DNA from: Tricholoma matsutake
Taxonomy: Eukaryota > Basidiomycota > Agaricomycetes > Agaricales > Tricholomataceae
Direction of reading: 5' to 3'
Assembly: GCA_026075535.2 (NCBI GenBank)
Contig: AP026549.1
Span: 1,798,001 to 1,862,000 of the forward strand
Length of the DNA: 64,000 nucleotides
Shown one piece after another: positions 54,238 to 64,000 of this stretch. Under the pieces are notes generated by a model. That model searched no databases. It had not been told where the DNA came from and was given only the letters and a program-made list of their open reading frames with translations. Every line of letters begins with the position of its first letter. The stretch's first letter is position 1. The translations under genes were made by a program, and so were the position numbers.

Positions 54238-57200
54238 ATGATATGCATCCATCAACAAAACACAAACAAATCAATGATAAGCCAACTTGACCTACTCCAA
54301 AGCTTGAGAAAAAATGACTATGACATCTGCCTCATTCAAGAGCCGTACATCAACTTCAGAGGTAAAACCAGAGCCAACAGCAACTGGATCACCATATACC
54401 CAAATATGCACCAACAATACCCAGATAACACAAGATTGGTAATACTCATCAATGCTAACCTATCTATAGACTGATGGAAATGAACCTGGAACACCTGGAC
54501 ATTACTGCAATAGAACTGTAAGGACAATATGGGACATTATGAATTGTGAACATATACAATGATTGCAACAACAATAGCTTGCTAACACACCTATCCACAT
54601 ACATGCGAGATCACGAATGCCAACAGTACACACTCGGCCCTTTGAACACAATGTGGATGGGGGACTTCAACTGCCACCACCCAATATGGGACAAAGCCCA
54701 AAATGCACACCTCTTCACACAAGAAAAACTCAACCTTACACAGCCACTACTGAACATGCTGGGCCGACACAAAATGAAAATGGCATTACCAGCATTCATA
54801 CCCACTCTCAAATTGCACAGAATGGGCAACTACACTTGAGTCGACAATGTATTCTGCATGGAAGGCATATTGAGCAACATCATAAAGTGCAACACCACAG
54901 ATGAAACACACCCACCCAAAACGGACCACTTCCCAATCATTACAGAAATTGATATACAGGCAGAAAAAACACAATGGGAATCAAGACACAACTTCAGATG
55001 TGCCAACTGGCCAGAACTAATAAAAACCCTGAAAGGAAATCTAGCTAACATCCCTGCACCCACAGAAATCCAGTCGATCAAAGAATTTGACAGCAAACTC
55101 AAGACCTTCAACAATGCAATAAAAAATGCAATTGAAAGAATGTCGAACACACAAAACTGAGCCCTCATGCCAAAAGATGGTGGACCATAGAACTGACAGA
55201 AGCCAGGAAAAAGATGCAACAACTAGGAGCAGCCTCAAAATACCACCAACTCAACAAATGACACCCAGTACATGAAAAGTACCGCTGACAGCGAAACCAA
55301 TATTTGGAGATGATATGCAAAGCAAGAATGGAACACTGGGCAGAATGGCTCAAAGATATAGACAAGTCAAGTATATGGGATGCAAGCAAATTACTAATGT
55401 CACCAGCAACAGATGCAGCAAAATCTAGAATCTCAATGCTACAGGTAAAAAGACCCACAAACAAAAAAGGTAATCCAAGAGGCCAATGACAATGCAAGCA
55501 AAGGAAAACTACTCTACAACACTTTCTTCCCCCCACCAAACCCAATGCTAACTCCAGTACTGGAGAACCCCACATACCTGTCACCAAGATGGATGTTCAC
55601 TAACATCACAGATGAACAAATACACCAAGTGATCAAGAAAATGAAACCATACAAGGCATCAAAAAAGGACATGGTACTGAACTCAGTACTCATACATGCA
55701 AGAGAAGACCTAGTACCACACCTAGGGCCACTTTTCAGAACCATTTTCAGAACCACGAACACACTGGAATACTACCCACAAGAATGGGCATGCACAGAAA
55801 TGCTAATCATGAAAAAGCCCAGCAAACCAGATTACATGTCACCATCAGGATGGCACCCCATTGTGCTTTCAGATGGAATGGCCTGTCTACTCAACAGCTG
55901 CCAAACAGAGGAAATTGTCATGAGATGCGATTTTCACAATATCCTACCAGCAAACCACTTTGGGGCAAGACAGGGACACACAACCATGGACTCAATACAC
56001 ATGCTAACAAAGACTGTGAAGGATGCATGGTGAAAAGGGCAAGTTGTCTCTGCTTTATTCCTGGATGTTAAAGGTGCCTTTCCCAGCATAGACATCAACA
56101 GGTTAATCCACAATATGAGAAAGAGAGGCATCCCAAAAGAATACACAGAATGGATGAGACAACACCTAAAAAACCAAAGTACATCAATCTTTTTCAATGA
56201 CTACCACACAGAATCCTTTGCAGTAATCAATGGCCTAGATCAAGGGGACCCATTCTTGGGAATATGCTACCTGCTATACAATGCAGGCCTATTGAAAATA
56301 TCCATCATCAGAGATGGCAAACATATCCTCCTCTATGTCGATGATGTGCTAATAATCATAATAGGGAAAAACTTTCAAGAAATACATGACAAGATCTGAA
56401 ACATCATGAACCAAGCAGGAGGAGTTCTTGAATGGGCCAAAAAACACAATTGTGAATTTGGCATCAACAAATTCCAGTTACTTGACATCACAAGAAAAAT
56501 GGTACCACATGCCCTCAGCCCCAAGAAGAGGATCCCACTACCACAAAGAGTGCTGATGCTCAGCAACCACTGCATCCCATCAACAGACACAGCAAAATTC
56601 CTAGGAGTCATAGTTGACAACAAACTAAACTGGAAAGCACAGGGGGCAACAGCCCTCACAAAGGGACAAAGTTAATTCATTCAGTTCAGCAGGATAACAT
56701 GAGCATCGTGTGGCACCACAGCAAGATATGTCCTTAAATGGTACCTATCCATCACTGTACCATGGATGCTATATGCAGCAGACATATTCCTCACACCACA
56801 AAAAAGGTAGGTAAAAAAGCAGGCAGCGATAAACCCAAGCAAGTGATAGTGAACAAGCTAGCATCTGAACAATGTCAGGCCACAATCATGATCATAGGTG
56901 CAATGAAAACCACATCTACTGACATCTTAGACATTATGGCAGGGCTACTACCCTTCCACATCCTGGTGGACAAACACTGGCACAGGGCAGTGCTACAACT
57001 AGCAACCCTTCCAAAAAGTCACCCACTACATAAACCAGTCAAAAACATGGGGAATCAATTAGTCAAGCAATACCCTACACCACTACATGACCTCATACAC
57101 TCATTTGGCATCCAACCACAAAAAATCAAAATGATCCAGGCAGTAAGACAGGACACAAAATGGAAACCCAACATCAAAGTACATGTAGCCAAAAACAAGG

Positions 57201-58110
57201 AAAATGTGATCAGGGAAGTACAGCTAGACACCTCAGATGTGAAAGTATTCATGGATGGATTGGGCATGGAGGGAAAGATAGGTGCAGCTGCCATGCTATA
57301 CTGACAAGGAAGCCTGAAGAGTTGTGAAGACCCAACCACAGTACAAAGTGGGATCACAAAAACAACACACAGTGTATGAAGGCGAGGAAATAGCAACAGT
57401 GCTAGGAGCAAAGCTGATAACCAAGGAATGGGGAATACAGTTGGCCACATTATGCATTGACAGTCAAGCAGCAATAAAAGCTACACAACTGAAAAAACCA
57501 AACCCAGGGCACTACATCTTTGACATGCTACACCAAAGCCTAGAAGGAGTGAGGAAACAGCACCCAGGAATAAAGATCATAATCAGATGGACACCAGGAC
57601 ATGAAGGAATAGAAGGGAATGAGAAGGCCGATGAAGAAGCAAAGAAGTCAATGACAGAAGGAAGCAGCAACCGAAGTGATCTACCAAAAGTGCTCAAGAA
57701 GACGCTCCCACACAGCAAATCAGTGATGAAATGGGCATACCATGAGAAGCTCAAGATATGCACCCAAAAGATATGGGAAGCATCTCCATGCTACTCACTA
57801 CTAAAGAAGACAGATCCCATGGTGGTAGTAGACAAATACCTCAAGACCTGCTGAGAAAACACACTAGCATCTTAACACAACTAAGAATGGGACATGCACC
57901 ACTAGCTAAGCACCTACATCACATCAGGAAAATCAGCTCACCAACATACCCTGCATGTCAACAGAACAACAAAACAGTTGAACACCTACTTCTACACTGA
58001 ACAGCACACCAGCCTGCCAGACAAGTACTCCGTAACAGCATAGGAGGAGTGGCAATCAACCTCAAAAAACTGTTCACAACACAGAAGATGCTACAAGCAC
58101 TATTTCACTT
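54238..58110 (+). pseudogene. LINE ORF2: endonuclease, reverse transcriptase, RNase H
   Basis: Starts at ATG 54238 (MICIHQQNTNKSM). Endonuclease motifs: CLIQEPYI, MWMGDFNCHHPIWD, DNVFC and TDHFPI. Several frameshifts separate these from the RT frame (55545-56675): FGARQGHTTMDSIH, FLDVKGAFPSIDINRLI, GLDQGDPFLGICYLLYNAGL and the catalytic L-Y-V-D-D-V-L, then KFLGVIVDNKLNW. RNase H at 57200-57700: VKVFMDGLGMEGKIGAA, CIDSQAAIK, RWTPGHEGIEGNEKADEEAK. The C-terminal motif is C-x2-C..VEHLLLH near 57950-58000. TGAs at 56031 and 56397 replace likely Arg; TAA and TAG stops also occur. Dead, and older than Gyp1. Confidence 0.85.
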
Positions 58111-58411
58111 CATAGCAGCTACCAACTGATTTCACAGCACTTTTGGTGACATACTGACACTGCCCAAAAGAGAGCTGAGGGAAAAGGAATGCAGATGAAG
58201 AGGGGATGATGAAGATACCTTATACACAGTCAAAGAACCACTTATTACTGCACCAACCAGTGCTACAAGAACTGCTTCATGGGTACTCACTGCAGATGGG
58301 AAGAACACAACAATAGGAGAGAGACACAAGAGGATTACACTCATACACAGTTATTATCTCTGACATATGGTATGCCACAATGGAGAATAAATGGGAAAGA
58401 AAAAAAAAAAA

Positions 58412-61350
58412 GTTGTAGAGGAGCAGGATTTTTCTATTTGCAGTGAGTGAATTGTACACCCTTGTTGCCTGTCCATAACCATTTTGAAGTTTTGTCAGTT
58501 GAATCCCAGGAGAATGAATCTAATTCCATGACCGTTCCCCTCTCTGACCCTTCGAAGTTGACTGAAGACATAGCTCTTCCTATCTCTCCCTCCCCCCACA
58601 TCCCAAAATATGGGAGCACAAACTACCATGCAAATATATCATTGCATCCACTCCCTCTACACATTCCTTGAACCTAGCAATCAAACTACAGACTACTGAC
58701 ACTGGACAGATACTCAGTGTCTCTGTGCTCCTGGACCCTGGTGTGACTGGTCTCTTCATTGATGCCCATCTTGCACAACAACATCGCCTGAATACTCGCT
58801 CACTCTTGCATCCAATACCTGTTTATAATGTGGATGGGTCCCCAAATGAAGCTGGTGCTATCCAAGAGGTTGTAAACCTGGTCCTCCATTACAAAGATTA
58901 TAGTGAGCATGCCCTTTTTGCTGTCACTCAGTTAGGAAAGCAGAAGGTGATCTTGGGCTATCCATGGCTTTGAGACCATAACCCAGAGGTCAACTGGCAT
59001 ACTGGTGAGGTTACAATAAGCCAGTGTCCATCCTGCTGTCACACTTGTTTCACAGAAGCCAGACAAGAACACTGTGGACAAAGGGCCTCAGTATGACATA
59101 CTTGGAAGTGTTGTGCCAGACCCCTGCCTGTGCCTGAGGTGGAGTTAGAGGGGGTTCCTGATCTGATGCTGGACTCAGATAATAATGAGGAGGAGCCAGA
59201 GGAAGTGGAGGAAGGTGATCAGATCTTCTACACTGCAATTCATCCATCGCACGAGGTGTGTGCTACATTGAACATATCCCAATGCCTTGCTGAGGCCTTC
59301 CACAAAAATAATGCTGATTCCTTGCTTCCTCATCTTGCATGAGTTTGGGGATGTGTTCTCTGAGGAATTGTTTGACTCTCTCCCTGTGTGCAAGCCATGA
59401 GATCATGTGTGGTGCAACCCCTTCATCCTGCAAGGTCTATCCTCTCTCTCCTGAAGAACAGTGACAGCTTGACCAGTTCATCAATGAGCACCTGGCCTCT
59501 GCATGTATTCAATCATCAAAGTCACCCATGGCCTCTCCCTTTTTCTTTGTCAAGAAGAAGGATGACTCACTTTGACCAGTTCAAGACTACAGAAGGCTCA
59601 AAGACATCACAGTCAAAAATTGCTACCCATTACCTCTCATCTCCGAACTTGTGAACCAGCTCCATAGAGCCCAATACTTCACCAAGCTCAACATCCATTG
59701 GGGTTACAATAATGTGAGCATAAAGGAGGGAGATGAGTGGAAGGCAGCCTTTTGTACCAACCATGGTCTTTTTGAACTGCTCATCATCTTCTTTGGCCTT
59801 CCTAATAGTCCTGCCACCTTTCAGACCATGATTAACAACATCTTCCATGACCTCATCCTCCAAGGTGTTGGTTGTATCTATCTAAACAACATCCTCATCT
59901 TCACTAGCACAGTTGAAAAGCACCGTCACATCATGCACCTCATCCTGGAATGACTTTGACAGTACAAACTCTACCTTCATCAGGACAAGTGCAAGTTTGA
60001 GAAGACCAAGATTGAGTACCTCAGCCTGATTATCTCAGAGGGTCAGGTGGAGATGGATCCTATCAAGGTGAATGGGGTCACAGCTTGGCAAATGCCCACA
60101 AACAAGAAAGAGGTGCAGTCTTTCCTGGGCTTCATCAATTTCTATCAGTGTTTTATCAAGGATTTCTCACATCATGCATGACCACGGTTTGACTTGACAG
60201 GAAAGGAGGCATGGAGGTGGGATAATGCACAACAGGAGGGATTCAAAAAGCTTGAGATGGTCACTTCTGCTCCCATTCTTACCTTTGCTGATGATTTGTG
60301 CCCTTTTCATGTAGAAGCCAACAGTTCTGACTTTGTGACCGGTGCCATGTTGTCTCAGCAGTCTCCAGAGGACCAGAAGTGGCATCCTGTTGCATTCTAC
60401 TCCAAAATACTTAGTGCTGTAGAGCAAAACTATGAGATCCATGACAAGGAGATGTTGGCAATAATGCACACACTCAAGGAGTGGCAACACTTCCTTGAGG
60501 GTGCCCAACCCAAGGTGGAAATTTGGACAGATCACAAGAATCTTGAGTACTTTATGACAGCCAAGAAATTGAATCATTGTCAAGCTCATTGGTCCCTGTA
60601 TCTATCCAGATTTGACTTCTACCATCCAGGTCACAACATGGGGAAGACTGATGCCCTCTCCCAACATGCAGACCATGGAGATGGCAGTGATGACAATCAA
60701 AACATTGTGTTGTTGCAGCCAGACCTGTTTACCATTTGAGCACTGGAAGGCATTGCACCCCAAGGTTAGGAGCGGGACATCCTATGCAATATTCATGCAA
60801 ACCATAGTGGTTTACATGAGGATGTTGTTGCCTGAGCTGTTAAGAAACTGAGGAAGGGATCCACCCTTTCCTTGGGTGCAGCAAAGTGGGCTGAAAAGGA
60901 GAACTTGTTGTATTTCAGGGATCACATCTATGTCCCCAACAACCCAGACCTTCACTGGCACATCATATCCTAACACCATGACTCACAGATTGCCAGTCAT
61001 CCTGGACACTGGAAGACCTTGGAGCTCACCTCACAGAATTATTGGTGGCCACAAATGTCATGGCTCATTGGTCAGTATTGTCATACTTGTGACCTTTGCT
61101 TACACACCAGGATTCCTCATCACAAACCCATTGGCAAGCTACACCCTCTTCCTGTTCCAGAGAGTCATTGGGATGTTGACAGTGTCGACTTTGTGGTGGA
61201 GTTGCCAGAGTCGAATGGGTTTGATGCAGTGATGTGCACAGTTGATTCAGTGGGGAAACATGCTCACTTTATTCCCACTCACACCACTGTCAGCACCCTG
61301 GGTGCTGCCCAACTCTATCTCCACCATGTGTGGAAATTACATGGACTTCC
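58412..61350 (+). mobile_element. Gyp2-family second copy, truncated both sides
   Basis: Starts at the Gyp2 equivalent of 25597 (GTTGTAGAGGAGCAGG) right after the LINE A-tract, and runs to the integrase motif KLHGLPV where Gyp5 is inserted. It is more diverged from coding consensus than 23917-29940, with many TGAs and small indels, but it lacks the two 11-bp deletions of that copy. Confidence 0.9.
58447..61350 (+). pseudogene. Gyp2 second-copy Pol (PR to integrase)
   Basis: Protease LLDPGVTGLFIDAHL (D-P-G). RT: LNIHWGYNNVSIKEGDEWKA, and the catalytic box reads Y-L-N-N-I-L-I-F, so both Asp are Asn. RNase H: VEANSSDFVTGAML. Integrase: HHDSQIASHPGHWKTLELTS, C-H-T-C-D-L-C, SVDFVVELPESNGFDAV, then the Gyp5 insertion. 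Stops after DHNPE-type motifs and in several Arg positions. Where the sister copy has Leu-Cys-Arg-Cys-Ile this has Leu-His-Trp-His-Ile, the two complementary outcomes of CpG decay of three consecutive Arg codons. Confidence 0.85.
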
Positions 61351-62101
61351 TGTTACAATTTTCCTTGTAACTCATGGAACCCGATGCACCCGATGATCCC
61401 CTCCAGACAGGAGGCACCCCTTGATTCATGCCTAGGGCATGTCCTTGACATCAGACACACACATGATGCATGCCAACTGCATGCATTCAATCCCCTTCCC
61501 GTGGAAGGCACCCTCGACGCATGGTGACTCCATGCACCTGAACCCACTCCCACACATGCTGTGATATGACAGCCCCCTGACATGAGGTCCGTGACATCGG
61601 ACTCTCACGATCGACATGCTGTGCTGCAGCATGTCCTTGACATCGGATCCTTGACATCGGATCTGTGACATCGGACACCTCATGCTAGGCATGAGGCTTA
61701 TCTGTTATTGTTTCCTGACATGCTGCGCCGCAGCACTCTGTGACATCGGACGCCTCATGCAAGGCATGAGGCCTGTTGTTTCTATTATTACTTGATATGC
61801 ATCTACCTTTCCGATTGGACAATAAGGACCTCCCTTCTAGTATAAGTACTGTGACTTGTAGTAGGGATGTCCTTAGTTTAGATCTAGGCAATTAACAGCC
61901 TTAACTTGCAACTTGCAAACTCACTCGAAACCACTACCTTAGTGCGTGAACCTGAACGACTCTATGCAGAAGCCCTGCTAGAGTGCACTACCTATCTTAT
62001 GTCGGACACTCCAAGTAAGACTAGTGCCGAACAACTCGTTGAGGAAGCACCTCGTCGAACGACATCAACTAGATCGAGTGGTTGAGGCTTCGCCCTTAAC
62101 A
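61351..62101 (+). repeat. Gyp5 5' LTR (751 bp)
   Basis: Contains repeated TGACATCGGA and CCTTGACATCGGAT words (61590-61750) and palindromes such as CCTCATGCTAGGCATGAGG. The cluster resembles a CRE/ATF-type TGACRTC array and could bind a bZIP regulator; inference only. Confidence 0.9.
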
Positions 62102-62267
62102 TAAGATCTAAACTATCTGCTAGCCCACCTACCTAGGTGTAGGCAATACGTCTCGATACACACCACAGTGACCTGGGTCTAGACAAACCCCAGACCGACC
62201 ACCAAGAGAAGCAGAACCACAGCCAGGTTCATCTTGGTACCGATACAATGGAAGACTAGTCCGTTAC
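62102..62267 (+). other. Gyp5 leader
   Basis: Untranslated region between the LTR and the first gag-like frame. No standard primer-binding site is recognised directly after the LTR. Confidence 0.5.
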
Positions 62268-63314
62268 TTGACCCCAGCACAGCGTTGGTTCTATGGATCA
62301 ACCAGCAGACAACGAGGAGATTTCCTCACCGACAAAGACTTTGAACAACTGCACGCACCCCCATCCGAAACATCCACCCGCTTCTTAACAGATGAAACCG
62401 ACGACCTCTATAACCAGATGTCCAAACCTGCAACCACACCAATGACATCTGTGAAGGACATTTGAATCTGATCACCAACAGACTTCTCAGGAGAGTGGAC
62501 CAAGACCGCCAAGTTCCTGCAGGAGATAGACCTATACCTGCAAATCAATGACCAGGTCTATGACACAAATGACAAGAAGATTATCTTCACGCTGTCCTTC
62601 ATGAATGGAGGGACAGCAGCTGCCTGGGCACAGGCATTCGTCAACCAACACCAGTCCGAGGGACTCAGTGAATATGCAGACTTCTGACAGAAGGTCTTAG
62701 AGGCCTTCTCGCCGATTGATGACACTGGAACAGCAAAGACAGAGATCAAGAATCTCAAGCAAGGTTCAGGGAACCTTGAAGAATATGTGGCGAACTTCTG
62801 CATCCTGAAAGACAGGACGGGAATCACAGAAGATGCAGCCATGATTGAGTACTTCATGGATGGACTGCATCCCAAATTACTGAAGAGGGTACACACAATG
62901 GAGACAGTGCCCAACACACTCGAAGGCTGGATAAAGGCAGCTTCAAAATATGAAGGCCAATGGAAATGGGCCATGGCAATCCTGGGGAAGACCAGGCAAA
63001 ACCAGATGACAAAAGAAACAATGAAGAAAGGACAGCCCTCTCTTGACATCAACCGACTGACAAACCAAGAACACGTGGAACACCTCTGAAAGGAATTGTG
63101 TTTCATCTGCCACCAACCGGGACACCGATCATCCGACCACAGGGATGGAAAGAACCCCACTCAGACGGGGTCAGCGCCCCCTCCCTACCGAAACTGCTTC
63201 ACCCAGAAGAAGACTGGGGTGGACACCTACCAGAAGATCTGCACGATGCTGGATGAACTAGACAAAGAAGAAAAGGAACGAGCCCTCAACCTCATGGAGG
63301 AATCGGGTTTTTAG
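62268..63314 (+). pseudogene. Gyp5 Gag (broken)
   Basis: Continuous homology with TGA breaks: RWFYGSTSRQRGDFLTDKDF, SPTDFSGEWTKTAKFLQEID, FTLSFMNGGTAAAWAQAFVN, stop (TGA 62685-62687 after YADF), LEAFSPIDDTGTAKTEIKNL, KQGSGNLEEYVANFCILKDR, MIEYFMDGLHPKLLKRVHTM. TGA 63087-63089 precedes the knuckle, which reads C-F-I-C-x4-H-x4-His, so the last zinc ligand is altered. A clear ATG start is lacking upstream (62268 is TTG); the real start may be earlier in degenerate sequence. Confidence 0.8.
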
Positions 63315-64000
63315 AACAGCGGCCTGATACGACGCCAGTCACCGCTGTAGTCTCCCTAGGGTCTGTACTCTTAGCTACCATGAATAGACAATCTATGCGC
63401 CTGTCTATTCGGGTAGCTGAGTCAGACAATGGGAAAGACATCGCAACAAATGTGCTCCTCAACTCTGGAGCAGGAGGAGTCTTTATTGACTCGAAATTTG
63501 TCGAACAAGAAGGGATCAAGACATATCCCTTAGGCTATACCATCCGGGCCACAAATGTAGATGGAACCCTGAACAGACAGGGAATGATCACAAGATACGT
63601 GAAAGGGAAGCTCCACATCAATGGACGGAGCTGCCCAATGGAATACCTAGTTGTTGGACTAGGCAAGGAATCGGTAATCCTGGGCCTGTCATGGCTGTGG
63701 GAGGTGAACCCAATCATCGACTGGAAGAAGGGAACTCTTGAGTTCTGAGATGAAGAACGATGGGCTCAGATCAAACAAATCTTGGAGAAGACAAGAAGAG
63801 CCAAATGGGCCCTTCTGAACACCCTAAACCTTCCTAGGGTAGATGCCGAAAGGGAGGTGCCAAATGACAGAATGGCATGAATTCGACACATCATGGCCAA
63901 AACAAGACAGAGGCTCTCTGAAGAGAAAGAGAGGAGCCTTGCCCGAGCCAGATTGGCTGTGGCAAAAACAAGAAAAAGACTCTCCAAAGAGAAGGAGAGA
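63315..64000 (+). pseudogene. Gyp5 protease and start of Pol
   Basis: Protease frame 63380-63748: MRLSIRVAESDNGKDIATNV, then LLNSGAGGVFIDSKFV, GYTIRATNVDGTLNRQGMIT and SVILGLSWLWEVNPIIDW. The catalytic Asp is Asn (CTC-AAC where CTC-GAC is expected, CpG-to-CpA). TGA 63746-63748 follows TLEF, and the frame continues with repeated Lys/Arg/Glu-rich segments (AKTRQRLSEEKER, AKTRKRLSKEKER) to the edge, a short tandem duplication in the protease-RT linker. Confidence 0.8.

Larger units (their letters stand above)
52314..58411 (+). mobile_element. LINE (non-LTR retrotransposon), decayed
   Basis: ORF1 with three Cys-rich knuckles, ORF2 with AP-endonuclease, RT, RNase H and a C-terminal CCHC-like motif, and an A-tract (58400-58411) at the 3' end. 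It lands in Gyp2-family sequence on its 3' side, but the 5' side is the foldback, so no target duplication can be read. The domain set (EN-RT-RNase H, CCHC gag) fits the fungal Tad1/I-like group. Confidence 0.85.
61351..64000 (+). mobile_element. Gyp5: Ty3/Gypsy element, cut by the right window edge
   Basis: LTR 61351-62101 (TGTTACA...TTAACA), gag and protease follow; RT and beyond lie outside. Inserted in the integrase of the second Gyp2 copy after CTTCC, the expected 5-bp target. The same LTR occurs alone at 46147-46889. Confidence 0.9.

Overview
The window is a transposon graveyard from a filamentous fungus, most likely an agaricomycete (mushroom-forming basidiomycete). The evidence is spliceosomal introns of about 45-63 bp with GTAAGT-type donors and CTGAC/CTAAC branch sites, Ty3/Gypsy chromoviruses, a CCHC-gag LINE, a DUF6570-type Helitron, and an XPG-I nuclease plus a Crypton-like tyrosine recombinase of types I know from mushroom genomes. 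I see no intact host housekeeping gene. The species cannot be named from the sequence.

Layout: 1-3260 holds the 5' part of a Helitron on the minus strand, cut by the window edge. 4749-10515 is a compact trio of intron-containing, now broken genes: XPG/GEN1-like nuclease (+), tyrosine recombinase (+) and a SAP-like/proline-rich protein (-). 10887-13946 is a piece of Gypsy family Gyp2, split by terminal-inverted-repeat element T-A (11446-13596). 14021-20217 is a nearly intact chromodomain Gypsy (Gyp1) with 5-bp target duplication CCAAC. From about 20347 to 51908 stretches one older Gypsy (Gyp3), exploded by nested insertions. These are Gyp2 (23917-29940, duplication ACTAC), Gyp4 on the minus strand (30440-45119, duplication ACTCT; itself carrying a hAT-like element, a MITE-like insertion and element T-C), a solo LTR of Gyp5 (46147-46889, duplication GATAT) and element T-B (47499-49686). 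51912-52317 is a foldback repeat abutting a decayed LINE (52314-58411). It is followed by a second Gyp2 copy (58412-61350) that is cut by a Gyp5 element running off the right edge.

Two things stand out. First, elements T-A, T-B and T-C share an architecture I cannot match to a named family: TIRs with 8-9 bp target duplications, two outward-facing tRNA-like Pol III units each followed by a T-tract, and between them short GT-AG introns, most of them directly preceded by an RNA hairpin. A recurrent palindrome encodes the peptide HEQLL on both strands. Second, almost every protein gene here is broken by the same lesion, a TGA where the family has arginine (CGA), together with CpG-to-TpG/CpA changes that hit catalytic residues. 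Paired copies inside the window show the ancestral and mutated states directly, so the lesion is CpG decay or a RIP-like process, not recoding.

Functionally the window shows mobile elements inserted into each other and then silenced. Gyp1 has the most intact reading frame (four TGA codons, no frameshift seen) and Gyp2 has closely matching LTRs. Helitron, recombinase trio, Gyp3 and the LINE are clearly relics.
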